NCBI RefSeq assembly: GCF_016598475.1
Contig: NZ_JAEMUX010000006.1
Span: forward strand, 124,001 to 188,000
From: Streptomyces adelaidensis
Lineage (GTDB): Bacteria; Actinomycetota; Actinomycetes; Streptomycetales; Streptomycetaceae
Length of the DNA: 64,000 nt
Reading direction: 5' to 3'
Part shown: piece after piece, positions 40,184 through 49,121 of the stretch
Layout of the letters: every line of letters starts with the position of its first letter
Position numbering within the stretch: the first letter of the stretch is position 1
The notes under the pieces: generated by a model
Database searches by the model: none
What the model saw: only the letters and a program-made list of their open reading frames with translations
What the model was told of the DNA's origin: nothing
Made by a program: the position numbers and the translations under genes

Positions 40184-41239
40184 ATGGACGAGAAGCGGCC
40201 GACGGCCGAACGGGCGGAGAAGGAACCGGAGACCGAAACCGAACCCAGGACCGGTGCGAACGACCCCCGGGATCTGCCCAGGCGTTCGTGGTGGGCGGTG
40301 GTGCGGCGCACGGCGAGGGAGTTCCAGGAGGACGAACTGTCCGACCGGGCGGCCGCGTTGACGTACTACGGGGTGCTGTCGCTCTTCCCCGCGCTGCTGG
40401 TGACGGTGTCGCTGCTCGGGGTCGCCGGCCGGCACGCCACCGGCAAACTCCTGGACAACATCGGCGACTTGGCACCGGGCCCCGCGCGGGACATCCTGCG
40501 CGACGCCGTCGTCCAGCTGGGCGACAGCGGCGGTACGAGCGGAGTGCTGGCGATCGTCGGTCTGTCGGCGGCGGTGTGGTCGGCTTCGGGCTACGTGGCC
40601 GCGTTCATCCGTACGTCCAACGCGGTGTACGACCTGCCGGAGGGCCGCCCGGTGTGGAAGCTGACGCCACTGCGCATCGCCCTGACCCTGGTGTTGATGC
40701 TCATGCTGGCCGCGAGCGCGATGATCGTGGTGTTCACCGGCCCGCTGGCCGAGCGCGCGGGCACGGCGATGGGGCTCGGCGGCGTGGCCGTCGCGATGTG
40801 GGACATCGCGAAGTGGCCGGTCCTGCTGGTGCTGGTGACCCTGATGATCGCGCTGCTCTACTGGGCCGCGCCCAACGTCCGCGGCCGGGGCTTTTGCTGG
40901 GTCAGTCCCGGCGGTGTCCTCGCCACCCTCATCTGGCTCGCCGCGTCCGCCGGCTTCGCCGTCTACGCCGCGAACTTCGGCTCCTACAACAAGACCTACG
41001 GCACCCTCGCCGGCGCCGTCATCTTCCTCATCTGGCTCTGGCTCACCAACCTCGCGATCCTCCTCGGCCTCGAGTTCGACGCGGAACTCTCCCGCGAACA
41101 CGCGATCACGGCGGGCCGGCCCGCCACCGAGGAGCCCTACGTGGAACCCCGCGACACCCGCACCTGGCCCCCACGCCTGCGCGCCCTGCGAACCGCCCGC
41201 GCACGGGTGAGGGGCGACCGGGAGACGACCGCCCCATGA
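40184..41239 (+). CDS. YihY/BrkB family membrane protein
   Basis: 351 aa. Charged N-tail of about 40 residues, then the family start FQEDELSDRAAALTYYGVLSLFPALLVTVSLLG and five more membrane helices, with FAVYAANFGSYNKTYGTLAGAVIFLIWLWLTNLAILLGLEFDAEL, the conserved C-terminal signature. Cytoplasmic basic tail. Function of the family is unsettled (once mis-called RNase BN). Confidence 0.9.
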   Translation: MDEKRPTAERAEKEPETETEPRTGANDPRDLPRRSWWAVVRRTAREFQEDELSDRAAALTYYGVLSLFPALLVTVSLLGVAGRHATGKLLDNIGDLAPGPARDILRDAVVQLGDSGGTSGVLAIVGLSAAVWSASGYVAAFIRTSNAVYDLPEGRPVWKLTPLRIALTLVLMLMLAASAMIVVFTGPLAERAGTAMGLGGVAVAMWDIAKWPVLLVLVTLMIALLYWAAPNVRGRGFCWVSPGGVLATLIWLAASAGFAVYAANFGSYNKTYGTLAGAVIFLIWLWLTNLAILLGLEFDAELSREHAITAGRPATEEPYVEPRDTRTWPPRLRALRTARARVRGDRETTAP

Positions 41240-41250
41240 CCTGATGGGTG

Positions 41251-41290
41251 CCTGTGGATGGCTGTGGCTGGCTGTGGCTGGTTGTAGATG
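41251..41290. repeat. 10-bp near-tandem repeat (GCTGTGGCTG)
   Basis: Four units, two identical, between the BrkB stop and the DUF3618 stop. Convergent intergenic spacer; no clear hairpin. Confidence 0.6.
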
Positions 41291-41302
41291 GCTAGGTAGT
41301 GG

Positions 41303-41566
41303 TCAGTGGTAGTGCCGCCAGGCCAGTGCGCCCGCGGCCACGACGGCGACGCCCGCGCCGCCGACGACCACCGCTTCCCTGGGCACCCGGTCCCACGCGG
41401 AGTGGACCCTGGCCTTCACGTCGGCCTTGGCGGCCAGTTCCTCGACCGTGTCGCCGAGCTGTGCCCGGGTCGTCTCGATCTGCCGCCGGAGTTCGTCGGG
41501 GCCCTTGGCACCCGCCGAAGCGTCGGCCTTACTGGAGGCACCGGACGTGCCGGAGGTCTGTGTCAT
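41303..41566 (-). CDS. DUF3618 small membrane-anchored protein
   Basis: 87 aa. Polar Ser/Ala N-tail, amphipathic helix GPDELRRQIETTRAQLGDTVEELAAKADVKARV (the DUF3618 signature) and one C-terminal membrane helix VVVGGAGVAVVAAGALAWR. ATGA overlap with the holin-like gene upstream. Confidence 0.85.
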   Translation of the reverse strand: MTQTSGTSGASSKADASAGAKGPDELRRQIETTRAQLGDTVEELAAKADVKARVHSAWDRVPREAVVVGGAGVAVVAAGALAWRHYH

Positions 41567-42027
41567 CGCCGAGCCCTTCCCTTGATCTCGTCCATGTCCG
41601 CCTTGACGCTGTCGAGCGCCAGCTCCGGCCTGGGAGGGGTGGCCCGCCGCAGTTGCGCGCGGCCGACCGCTGCCAGCACGGCGGCGATCACGAACAGCAC
41701 GCCCATGACGATGAGCGCGGCGGCCCACACATCCAGCACCAGGGACAGCGCCGCGACCCCGGCGCCGGCGAGGGTCATGAATCCGACGTAGGCGACGGCG
41801 CCGGCCGCGCCGAGGAGCCCGCCGCCGCGTCCCGCGCGCCGCCCTTTCTCGGCCAGTTCCTCCTTCGCGAGGGCGACCTCCTGCCGTACGAGCAGGGAGA
41901 GCTGTTCGGTGGCCTGTCCGACCAGCTCGCCGACGGAGTGGTGGTGGTCGTGTTCGCCCGGCCCCGGACGCGCGGATCGCACGGAGCGCACGAATCGAGT
42001 GGGCCTGGTGTCGGTGGTCCCGGTCAC
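41563..42027 (-). CDS. Phage holin family/DUF1469 membrane protein
   Basis: 154 aa, GTG start with AGGAGG. HSVGELVGQATEQLSLLVRQEVALAKEELAEKGRRAG followed by two membrane helices. Together with DUF3618 this forms a two-gene actinobacterial envelope-stress-type unit. Not evidence of a prophage. Confidence 0.85.
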   Translation of the reverse strand: MTGTTDTRPTRFVRSVRSARPGPGEHDHHHSVGELVGQATEQLSLLVRQEVALAKEELAEKGRRAGRGGGLLGAAGAVAYVGFMTLAGAGVAALSLVLDVWAAALIVMGVLFVIAAVLAAVGRAQLRRATPPRPELALDSVKADMDEIKGRARR

Positions 42028-42192
42028 GGTCCCGCCTCCTCACATGTCGGGACGTCCCGGGTACCCGGCCCGGTCCGTGCTACCCCCTGACGTGCGCGGA
42101 AGGCGGCCGGGTTCATCCTCGTAGCAAAGCTCACCGATACCTCGTAGAAGAATTAAGTGGAGCTTCACAATGGTCGGGCCGAGACTACCCCC

Positions 42193-43089
42193 ATGACGAC
42201 GACCCGCCCCGCCCCCTTCGGCCGCGCCCTCTGCGCGATGATCACCCCTTTCACCGCGTCGGGCGCGCTCGACCTCGACGGCGCCCAGCGGCTCGCCGAC
42301 CGGCTGGTGACCGAGGGGTGTGACGGGCTGGTGCTGTCCGGTACGACGGGTGAGTCGCCGACGACGACGGACGACGAGAAGACGGAGCTGATCCGCGCGG
42401 TGCGGGCGGCGGTCGGCGACCGGGCCGTGATCGTGGCAGGGGTGGGCACCGCCGACACCCGGCACACCGTACGGCTGGCGTTGGCGGCCGAAAAGGCGGG
42501 CGCGGACGGCCTGTTGGCGGTGACGCCGTACTACAGCAGGCCCCCGCAGGACGCGGTCGAGGCCCATTTCCGCGAGCTGGCCGACGCCTGCGGACTGCCC
42601 GTCGCGCTGTACGACATTCCCGGCCGCACCGGCACCCGGATCGAGCCGGAGACCATGATCCGGCTCGCCGGCCACCCCCGGATCGTGGCCGTGAAGGACT
42701 GCGCGTACGACCTCCTCGGCACCCAGAAGGTGCTGGCGGAGACGGAGTTGGCGTACTACACGGGCTGCGACGAGTACGTACTGGCGATGTACGCGATCGG
42801 TGGCTCCGGGTACGTCGGCACGGTCGCGAATGTGGCTCCCCGGCACTTCCGGTCCGTGCTCGACGCCTTCGACGCGGGCGACACCGGCGAGGCGGCCCGC
42901 CTCCAGCGGCTGACCGTCCCCCTCACCGAGCTGATGATGTCCTCCGGCCTGCCCGGCACCGTCACCGCGAAGGCGCTGCTGGGGCGGCTCGGTCTGCCCG
43001 CCGGCCCGGTCCGGGCGCCGCTGCGGCCCGCCGGCCGTGACACGGCAGACGGGCTGCTGCGGGCGTACGAGCGGCTGGTGGCCGCCTGA
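42193..43089 (+). CDS. dapA: 4-hydroxy-tetrahydrodipicolinate synthase
   Basis: 298 aa. GTTGESPTTTDDEK, ALYDIPGRTGTRI (catalytic Tyr) and RIVAVKDCAYDLLGTQ (Schiff-base Lys about residue 161) are canonical DapA. Condenses pyruvate with aspartate semialdehyde for diaminopimelate and lysine. The ATG at 42193 has no clear ribosome site. dapD lies 2.3 kb away on the other strand. Confidence 0.88.
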   Translation: MTTTRPAPFGRALCAMITPFTASGALDLDGAQRLADRLVTEGCDGLVLSGTTGESPTTTDDEKTELIRAVRAAVGDRAVIVAGVGTADTRHTVRLALAAEKAGADGLLAVTPYYSRPPQDAVEAHFRELADACGLPVALYDIPGRTGTRIEPETMIRLAGHPRIVAVKDCAYDLLGTQKVLAETELAYYTGCDEYVLAMYAIGGSGYVGTVANVAPRHFRSVLDAFDAGDTGEAARLQRLTVPLTELMMSSGLPGTVTAKALLGRLGLPAGPVRAPLRPAGRDTADGLLRAYERLVAA

Positions 43090-43099
43090 GAGGGACGGT

Positions 43100-44335
43100 T
43101 CAGCGGGTGGCGAAGACCGGGTTCCAGCGCCCGGCCGCCCCGTCGTCGCCCTTGCGGGCTCCGCTGAGCCTGAGCGTCTTGTCGCTGCCGATGGTGACGA
43201 GCACCAGCGCGTTGTGGAACTCGCTGTCACCGGCCGTGATGTCCCAGGCGACGAGCCGCTCGTTGTCGGCCCAGGCGAGCAACTGCTGTCCGGGGATCTT
43301 GTGGAGCCGCTTGCCGGTGCGGGGGTCGACGATCTCGGAGGCGGTGGTCTTGGCGCCGCCCGCGAAATCGCCGGCCGCGAGCTTGCCGTTCGGGGAGAGC
43401 CCCGCCTTCACCAACCAGGTCAGGTACTTCTCGGCGGCCGGCTTGTCGACCTCGGCGCCCTTCAGGTCGTAGTACTGGTCGTACGATTCTGTGCTCAGCC
43501 CGGAACGGACCAGCTTGCCGTCGTCGCTGAAGGAGAAGTCCTGGCGGGGGTTGACGATTACCAGCCCGTTCTCCGGCTCCTCCACGGGGACCTCGGTCCA
43601 CTCGGTCCCGCCGGAGTCGACGTCGACGATGTAGAAGCCGGTCCGGTACGACTTGGACCACTCCTCCCGCATGAAGTCGTTCTTCTTGCCGTCACCGTCG
43701 AGGTCGTTGGCCGCCCTCGCCAGCAGATCGGGGTTCTTGCTGTAGGTGGTGGCGACGAGCCTGGTGCCGTCGGGCGAGAACTCGACGCTCGCGACACCCC
43801 GGTCGACCGGGATCCAGCGCTCGACCTCGCCGGTGAGCAGGTCGAGGAGTCCGATCCGCCGGGCGGGCAGATCCTTCTCCAGGACGGCGGCGGTCCGCAT
43901 GCCGGGGGCGACCGCCACCTGGGACCAGCGGGTGTCCTTGACGTACTTGCCGGTCTCCTGGTCGAGGACCCGGTAGGTGCGTACCGGGACGGCGGTGTCC
44001 TTCGAGGTCTTGACGGTGTCCACGGTGAACCACGCGGCCAGCGCCACGTCCCCCGCCGCGATCAGATCGCGCGGCGGCGACTGGTCCGGGTGGGCGATGA
44101 TGTCGCTCCTGTTCATCTCGGTGGAGAGCCGCAGCTCGTCCTTGCCGGAGTCCAGCAGCGGCACGGCCACCGCTACGGCGACCACGGCGGCGGTGGCCGC
44201 GGCGACGGTCGCGAACGACCGGGTCCGGCGGCGGCGCCTGACGGTCAGCACCCGTTCGGCGAAGCCCGGTGCCAGCGGCGGCTGTTCGGCGGCCTGCTCG
44301 CGCAGAGAGTCACGCACCAGTTCGTCGACGTTCAC
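43100..44335 (-). CDS. Membrane-anchored beta-propeller protein paired with the SigE-type sigma factor
   Basis: 411 aa, GTG start overlapping the sigma gene stop (GTGA). Short cytoplasmic N-region, one membrane helix (FATVAAATAAVVAVAVAVPLL, about residues 40-62), then an extracytoplasmic WD40-like domain (GVASVEFSPDGTRLVATTYSKNPDLL; NPRQDFSFSDDGKLVRSGL; AGLSPNGKLAAGDF). The layout fits an anti-sigma-like or signal-sensing partner, though no ZAS zinc motif is present. Confidence 0.75.
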   Translation of the reverse strand: MNVDELVRDSLREQAAEQPPLAPGFAERVLTVRRRRRTRSFATVAAATAAVVAVAVAVPLLDSGKDELRLSTEMNRSDIIAHPDQSPPRDLIAAGDVALAAWFTVDTVKTSKDTAVPVRTYRVLDQETGKYVKDTRWSQVAVAPGMRTAAVLEKDLPARRIGLLDLLTGEVERWIPVDRGVASVEFSPDGTRLVATTYSKNPDLLARAANDLDGDGKKNDFMREEWSKSYRTGFYIVDVDSGGTEWTEVPVEEPENGLVIVNPRQDFSFSDDGKLVRSGLSTESYDQYYDLKGAEVDKPAAEKYLTWLVKAGLSPNGKLAAGDFAGGAKTTASEIVDPRTGKRLHKIPGQQLLAWADNERLVAWDITAGDSEFHNALVLVTIGSDKTLRLSGARKGDDGAAGRWNPVFATR

Positions 44336-44892
44336 GGACGCACCTCCACGGGCGAGAAGTCACGGGACGGCTGCTGCTCGGCCGGGGCGGGCCCGAGGGC
44401 GGCCAGTTCGGGCGCGAGTTCGCGCAGCCGGGCGAGCGAGCGGTGGGTGGTGGAACGGACGGTTCCGACGGAGCAGCCGAGGATGCGGGCCACATCGCCC
44501 TCGGGCAGGTCCTCGAAGTAGCGGAGCACGAGCACGGTCCGCTGCCGGGCGGTGAGCCGGGCCAGCGCCCCGCGCATCACGAGCCGCAGCTCCACTCCGG
44601 CGGCCCCGTCCGCGGCGCCGCCACCGCTCTCCGGCGGTTCCGCGACGGTCAGTTCCCGGCGCCGCCACTTCAGCCGCCAGCGGCTGACCTGCTGCCGGTA
44701 GAGGATCCGCCGTACGTACGCCTCGGGTTCGTCGATGCGCTGCCACCGCCCGGCGGCCTTGATCAGCGCGTTCTGCAGCAGGTCCTCGGCGGCGTGGCGG
44801 TCCCCGCCGCTCAGCAGGACGGCTGTCTTCAGCAGTGCCGACGACCGCCCGGCCACGAACTCCCGGAAACTCTCCTGCCCTGCGGCATCCAT
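44332..44892 (-). CDS. RNA polymerase sigma factor, SigE-like ECF family
   Basis: 186 aa. Region 2 (SALLKTAVLLSGGDRHAAEDLLQNALIKAAGRW) and region 4 (ALARLTARQRTVLVLRYFEDLPEGDVARILGCSVGTVRSTTHRSLARLREL). AGAAGG lies 5 nt before the ATG. Coupled to the propeller protein downstream, which is presumably its regulator. Confidence 0.9.
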   Translation of the reverse strand: MDAAGQESFREFVAGRSSALLKTAVLLSGGDRHAAEDLLQNALIKAAGRWQRIDEPEAYVRRILYRQQVSRWRLKWRRRELTVAEPPESGGGAADGAAGVELRLVMRGALARLTARQRTVLVLRYFEDLPEGDVARILGCSVGTVRSTTHRSLARLRELAPELAALGPAPAEQQPSRDFSPVEVRP

Positions 44893-45008
44893 CGTCACCT
44901 TCTCTTCCCAGGCGGACCCCGTGTCCCGCCCCTGTGCCCCATGTGACGCCCGGACCGGCCCCCGGCTATGCCGGCACTTCGAAGAAAGTGCGGGAGAAAG
45001 TCCCGGAA

Positions 45009-45058
45009 ACGGGTCCGGGGCCCGTACGCGCGGCTGCGCGTACGGGCCCCGGACCCGT
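45009..45058. terminator. 23-bp perfect hairpin terminator
   Basis: ACGGGTCCGGGGCCCGTACG... arm 45009-45031 pairs without mismatch to 45036-45058, loop GGCT. Directly after the small secreted protein gene (stop 45079). Confidence 0.85.
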
Positions 45059-45078
45059 CGAAGTCCCAAACGTGCGGG

Positions 45079-45300
45079 TCAGCCCCAGCGGTACCCGTCA
45101 CCGAACAGCAGGGTGTGCTCCAGCACGTCCTCCATCGGGTCGTCGACCTGGCCGACGTTGATGAGCCCGATGCGGGGGCCGTTGTGCGAGGACTTGTTGG
45201 TCTCGTCCGCGTGCGCGGCCCCGGCCGGCAGCCAGCACAGCACCGCCGCCAGCCCCGCGGTCAGTACTCGCGCCACGACCCTCGCCCGCTCGTTCCTCAT
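45079..45300 (-). CDS. Small secreted protein (73 aa)
   Basis: Signal peptide RVLTAGLAAVLCWLPAGAAHA then a mature chain of about 42 residues (begins DETNKSSHNGPRIGLINVG, then an acidic DDPMEDVLEH stretch, ends GDGYRWG). No Cys in the mature part. Single-gene unit between strong terminator and dapD. Looks like a defined secreted peptide; function unknown. Confidence 0.7.
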   Translation of the reverse strand: MRNERARVVARVLTAGLAAVLCWLPAGAAHADETNKSSHNGPRIGLINVGQVDDPMEDVLEHTLLFGDGYRWG

Positions 45301-45404
45301 CTGTCCGGCCCCTCATTTCGTCGGTTCGGCGTCTGATCGGACACTGTGTCCACCGGTTCATCTGCCTGACCGCGCGAAAGTCACGCCGAGCAACCCGTAC
45401 GGGG

Positions 45405-46394
45405 TCAGTTGTGGCTGTGCAGGATCTCGTTCAGGCCGCCCCAGACCGCGTTGTTCGGGCGGGCCTCGACCGTGCCGGTGACCGAGTTGCGGCGGAAGAG
45501 GATGTTGGAGGCGCCGGAGAGTTCGCGGGCCTTGACGATCTGGCCGTCGGGCATGGTGACACGGGTACCGGCGGTGACGTAGAGGCCGGCCTCGACGACA
45601 CACTCGTCGCCGAGGGCGATGCCCACGCCCGCCTCGGCGCCGACCAGGCAGCGCTCGCCGATCGCGATGATGACGTTGCCGCCACCGGAGAGGGTGCCCA
45701 TCGTGGAGGCGCCGCCGCCGATGTCCGAGCCGTCGCCGACCACGACACCGGCGGAGATACGGCCCTCGACCATCGATGTGCCGAGGGTGCCGGCGTTGAA
45801 GTTGACGAAGCCCTCGTGCATGACCGTGGTGCCCTCGGCGAGGTGCGCGCCGAGCCGGACCCGGTCGGCGTCGGCGATACGGACACCCTTGGGGGCCACG
45901 TAGTCCGTCATACGGGGGAACTTGTCGACGGAGGTGACCTGGAGGTGCAGTCCCTCGGCGCGCGCGTTGAGGCGCACCTTCTCGATGTCGTCGACGGCGA
46001 CCGGGCCGAGCGAGGTCCACGCCACGTTCGCCAGGAAGCCGAACATGCCGTCCAGGCTCTGGCCGTGCGGCTTGACGAGGCGATGGGAGAGCAGGTGGAG
46101 GCGCAGGTAGACGTCGTGCGCGTCGATCGGCTTCTCGTCGAGGGAGGAGATGACCGTACGGACCGCGACGACCTCGACACCCCGGCGCGCGTCCGGGCCG
46201 GTCGCCGCGGTCGCGGCGCCGCCCAGCAGCGCGGCCGCCCGCTCGGCGGAGAGCCGCTCGGTGCCGGACGGGCCCGGCTCGGCGGAGAGTTCGGGCGCGG
46301 GGAACCAGGTGTCGAGAACGGTGCCGTCGGCGGCGATCGTGGCGAGGCCGGCGGCCACGGCGCCGATGGTGCGAGGAGCAGTCGTGTCGGTCAT
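45405..46394 (-). CDS. dapD: 2,3,4,5-tetrahydropyridine-2,6-dicarboxylate N-succinyltransferase
   Basis: 329 aa, actinobacterial length. Left-handed beta-helix hexapeptide repeats ([62 protein letters not shown]) with the catalytic region NAGTLG, and the C-terminal [13 protein letters not shown]. Succinylates tetrahydrodipicolinate in the DAP pathway, downstream of DapA encoded 2.3 kb away. Confidence 0.93.
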   Translation of the reverse strand: MTDTTAPRTIGAVAAGLATIAADGTVLDTWFPAPELSAEPGPSGTERLSAERAAALLGGAATAATGPDARRGVEVVAVRTVISSLDEKPIDAHDVYLRLHLLSHRLVKPHGQSLDGMFGFLANVAWTSLGPVAVDDIEKVRLNARAEGLHLQVTSVDKFPRMTDYVAPKGVRIADADRVRLGAHLAEGTTVMHEGFVNFNAGTLGTSMVEGRISAGVVVGDGSDIGGGASTMGTLSGGGNVIIAIGERCLVGAEAGVGIALGDECVVEAGLYVTAGTRVTMPDGQIVKARELSGASNILFRRNSVTGTVEARPNNAVWGGLNEILHSHN

Positions 46395-46473
46395 GAGGGC
46401 AACCTAACCGGCCAGGACCTGTACGGGCCAACCGGCGGTGGGGGTGTCTCAGGGTGCGGGCCGACCGGCGGCC

Positions 46474-46508
46474 GGGCGGCCCGCCCACCCCCGTGGGGCG
46501 GGCCGCCC
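46474..46508. terminator. Hairpin terminator after the CU044_5270 gene
   Basis: 13-bp perfect stem GGGCGGCCCGCCC (46474-46486) with 46496-46508, 9-nt loop, 21 bp past the stop of the downstream sigma-partner gene. Confidence 0.75.
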
Positions 46509-46528
46509 GTGTCTCTGGGGACCGGGTG

Positions 46529-47530
46529 TCAGCCGCGTTCACCCGGTTCGTCCACGACGGCGACGGTGACGGTCGCGTCGCCCGTGACCAGCTCGCCGCC
46601 CCTGATCATCCGGAGACCGAGGACCTCGTACGTCTCCGGGTCGATCAGCCATTCCCGCTCGACCAGCTCGTCCCCGCTGTCGTTGCCGCTGTAGCGCAGG
46701 GCGACGGCCCGGCGCCCTGCCGCGTCCTCGACCAGGTGGTCGCCGACGTCGAGATGGGGCAGGGTGGCCAGCGCGCGGTACAGCCCCGCGAGCCCCTGGG
46801 ACGGTTTGAGGTCGGCGCGGAGCAGGGCGGAGATCTCCTGGTAGTCGTGGTGCGCCTGGTCCCGGTCCTTCTCGTCGGTGACCGCGTCCTGCTTCCGCAG
46901 GGCTTTGAGCGCGCCCTTCGCGTCGGTGGGCAGGGTCTCCAGGAAGCGGTACATCTGGCGCGGCGAGCGCCCGTCGTCCTCCTCGGTGCCGTTCTCCGCC
47001 TCGTTCTCCATGTCCAACTCGGTGACCTGGACCTTGGCCCGCCCGTTCTCGCGAGCGACGTCCTCCCCCGCCATCGCGCCACCGTCGTACCGGATCCACT
47101 TCTCGGGGAAGCGCGCCCGGTCCGACAGGGGCTCCATGAGCTCCTTCGCCCCTTCCACCGCGTCCTTGGTGTAGATCCACTGCTTCGCCTTCGGCTCCAC
47201 AGCCGAGGGTTGCCGCTCCACGGCCTCCGCCGCCCGCTCCAGCAGCTCGGCCGCGCTCATCCCCTTCAGGTCCGCGTTCGTGAGCGCCGCCGCCGGTGTC
47301 GTCAGCTCGCGGGTGTCCTCACGGCCCACCAGCAGCGACGCGGTCACCGCCACCGCGGTCACGGCCGCCGCGACGCCGACGATCACGAACTGCGGGCGCA
47401 CCCGCACCCTGTGGCGTCGCGTGCCGGTCCTGGCCGCGTCCAGCAGCCGGGCGCGGCCGGGGGCGAGGCGGGCCCGGTCGGGGGCCGGCGCCCCGGCCCG
47501 CAGCTCCCGTACCTCGGTCATCTCGTCCAT
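46529..47530 (-). CDS. CU044_5270 family membrane protein, partner of an ECF sigma factor
   Basis: 333 aa. Cytoplasmic N-region of about 45 residues, one membrane helix (FVIVGVAAAVTAVAVTASLLV), then an extracytoplasmic domain (AVEPKAKQWIYTKDAVEGAKEL ... RAVALRYSGNDSGDELVEREWLIDPETYEVLGLRMIRGG). Family members are regularly encoded after an ECF sigma factor, as here (1-bp gap). Likely a sensor or anti-sigma-like role. Confidence 0.8.
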   Translation of the reverse strand: MDEMTEVRELRAGAPAPDRARLAPGRARLLDAARTGTRRHRVRVRPQFVIVGVAAAVTAVAVTASLLVGREDTRELTTPAAALTNADLKGMSAAELLERAAEAVERQPSAVEPKAKQWIYTKDAVEGAKELMEPLSDRARFPEKWIRYDGGAMAGEDVARENGRAKVQVTELDMENEAENGTEEDDGRSPRQMYRFLETLPTDAKGALKALRKQDAVTDEKDRDQAHHDYQEISALLRADLKPSQGLAGLYRALATLPHLDVGDHLVEDAAGRRAVALRYSGNDSGDELVEREWLIDPETYEVLGLRMIRGGELVTGDATVTVAVVDEPGERG

Positions 47531-47531
47531 G

Positions 47532-48137
47532 TCAGACCACCTCCGCCGTGTCGCCCGCGAACGCCGGATCGGCCCCGAGCCTCGTACGCACCTTGCGCCG
47601 CGCGCGGTTGAGCCGCGAGCGGACCGTCCCTACGGGGATGTCCAGGGCCCGGGCGACCTCCTGGTGGCTGAGGTCGGCCCAGACGACGAGCAGCAGCACA
47701 TGCCGGTCCCCGGCCGGCAGCGCGGCCAGCGCCCCGGCGAGCGGTCCCTGCGCCGCCACCCGGCTGTCGGTCTGCTCCACCCAGGTCTGGCTCCAGGACG
47801 CGGCGACCGGGTCGTGTCCGGTGCGTGCCGGCGCCTTGAGCGCCCGGACCTCCGTACGGCGGTGCTTGCCGACGAGGTTGCCGGCGATGCCGTACAGCCA
47901 GGGGCGGGCGTCGGGGTAGGTCCCGTCGTAGCGGCCGCGGATGCGGAACGCCGTGAGGAAGGTGTCGGCGGTGATGTCGTCGGCCATGCCGTCGCCGAGC
48001 CGCCGGGCCACGTACCGGTGGATGTCCGGCGCGTAGCGGTCGTAGAGCCTGGCGAACAGCTCCGGCTGTGCCAGCGACCGGGCCACGGTCTCGGCGTCGT
48101 CCTCGACGCTTGCCTGCTGTGGCGGTGCTCCGCTCAC
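47532..48137 (-). CDS. ECF RNA polymerase sigma factor
   Basis: 201 aa from the GTG at 48135-48137, chosen for GGGAG at 7 nt; an ATG 90 nt upstream in frame lacks one. Region 2: ELFARLYDRYAPDIHRYVARRLGDGMADDITADTFLTAFRIRGRY. Region 4: LAALPAGDRHVLLLVVWADLSHQEVARALDIPVGTVRSRLNRARRKVR. Co-transcribed with the CU044_5270 gene. Confidence 0.9.
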   Translation of the reverse strand: MSGAPPQQASVEDDAETVARSLAQPELFARLYDRYAPDIHRYVARRLGDGMADDITADTFLTAFRIRGRYDGTYPDARPWLYGIAGNLVGKHRRTEVRALKAPARTGHDPVAASWSQTWVEQTDSRVAAQGPLAGALAALPAGDRHVLLLVVWADLSHQEVARALDIPVGTVRSRLNRARRKVRTRLGADPAFAGDTAEVV

Positions 48138-48264
48138 CAGGTTCTCCCCCCGCTCGTCACCGAGGCTCCCCGCCCTTCGCCGTGTTCCTGTCACCCCTTG
48201 TTTCCCGATGGCCCGGAAAAGGTTCACGGTTCACCCGGAGTCGTCCGGCGAGGCGAAGGGTCCC

Positions 48265-48801
48265 TCAGGGAATCACCCGCGCCAGCACCTCCCGCGCGTA
48301 CTCCTCCTCGTACGGCGCCCCGGTCAGCAGTACCTGCAGACAGATGCCGTCGATCAGGGCGACGAGCGCCCGCGCGGTCACCGGGTCGGTGCGGCGGGCG
48401 AGCAGGTCGGCGAAGTCCCGGCCCCACTCGTCGGCGACGGGCCGCAGGGCGGGGCGGCGCAGGGCGGCGAGGTAGAGCTCGTACTCCACCTCCATGCCCG
48501 TACGGTCGCCGGCGAGCCATTCGCTGCCCAGCGCGGCGAGGTCGGCGGCGAGGTCGGTGCCGGAATCCTTCAGGGCGGTACGCGCGGCGACGCTCTTCGC
48601 GAAGCCCTCGTTGGCCTGCCGCAGCGCCGCGACCATCAGGTCGTCGAGGGTCTTGAAGTGGTACGTCGTCGAGCCGAGCGGTACGTCCGCCTCGGCGGCC
48701 ACGGTCCGGTGGCTCAGCCCGGCGATGCCCTTCGCCCCGACGACCCGGATCGCCGCGTCGATGATCCGCTGCCGCCGCTCGGGGTCGTAGCGCCGGGCCA
48801 T
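48265..48801 (-). CDS. TetR family regulator of the SMR efflux gene
   Basis: 178 aa. HTH: RRQRIIDAAIRVVGAKGIAGLSHRTVAAEADVPLGSTTYHFKTLDDLMVAAL. The C-terminal ligand-binding domain follows. Its ATG overlaps the transporter stop by one base (TGATG), so the pair is one operon. The two palindromes in front of the transporter gene are its likely binding sites. Confidence 0.9.
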   Translation of the reverse strand: MARRYDPERRQRIIDAAIRVVGAKGIAGLSHRTVAAEADVPLGSTTYHFKTLDDLMVAALRQANEGFAKSVAARTALKDSGTDLAADLAALGSEWLAGDRTGMEVEYELYLAALRRPALRPVADEWGRDFADLLARRTDPVTARALVALIDGICLQVLLTGAPYEEEYAREVLARVIP

Positions 48802-49121
48802 CAGTGGGCGCCGCCCATGTTCAGCGCCACCACGCCCGCGATGATCAGCACGATCCCGGCGACCTTGGCGAAGCTCAGCTCCTCCCCGAAGAGCACAAGG
48901 CCGAGCGCGGCGACGGTCGCGGTGCCGACGCCGGACCAGATCGCGTACGCCGTGCCGATCGACATCGACTTCAACGCCTGGGCCAGCAGCACGAAGGAGA
49001 TGACGTACCCGACGCCGGTGAACAGCGACGGCCACAGCTTGCTGAACCCCTCGCTGTACTTCATGGCGGTGGTCGCGGCCACCTCGGCGGCTATGGCGAC
49101 GCCGAGCAACAGATATCCCAT
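48801..49121 (-). CDS. SMR family small multidrug efflux protein
   Basis: 106 aa, four membrane helices: MGYLLLGVAIAAEVAATTAMKYSEGF with the essential Glu14, then YVISFVLLAQALKSMSIGTAYAIWSGVGTATVAALGLVLFGEELS. Proton-coupled export of cationic drugs as a dimer. No ribosome site before the chosen ATG at 49119-49121; an ATG at 49142 is also in frame. The start overlaps operator 1, so the transcript is probably leaderless. Confidence 0.88.
   Translation of the reverse strand: MGYLLLGVAIAAEVAATTAMKYSEGFSKLWPSLFTGVGYVISFVLLAQALKSMSIGTAYAIWSGVGTATVAALGLVLFGEELSFAKVAGIVLIIAGVVALNMGGAH

Noticed and set aside
41563..42027. Prophage remnant, from the holin-family protein
   Set aside because: The DUF1469 holin-like family is a normal actinobacterial envelope protein and is paired with DUF3618; no other phage genes are near.
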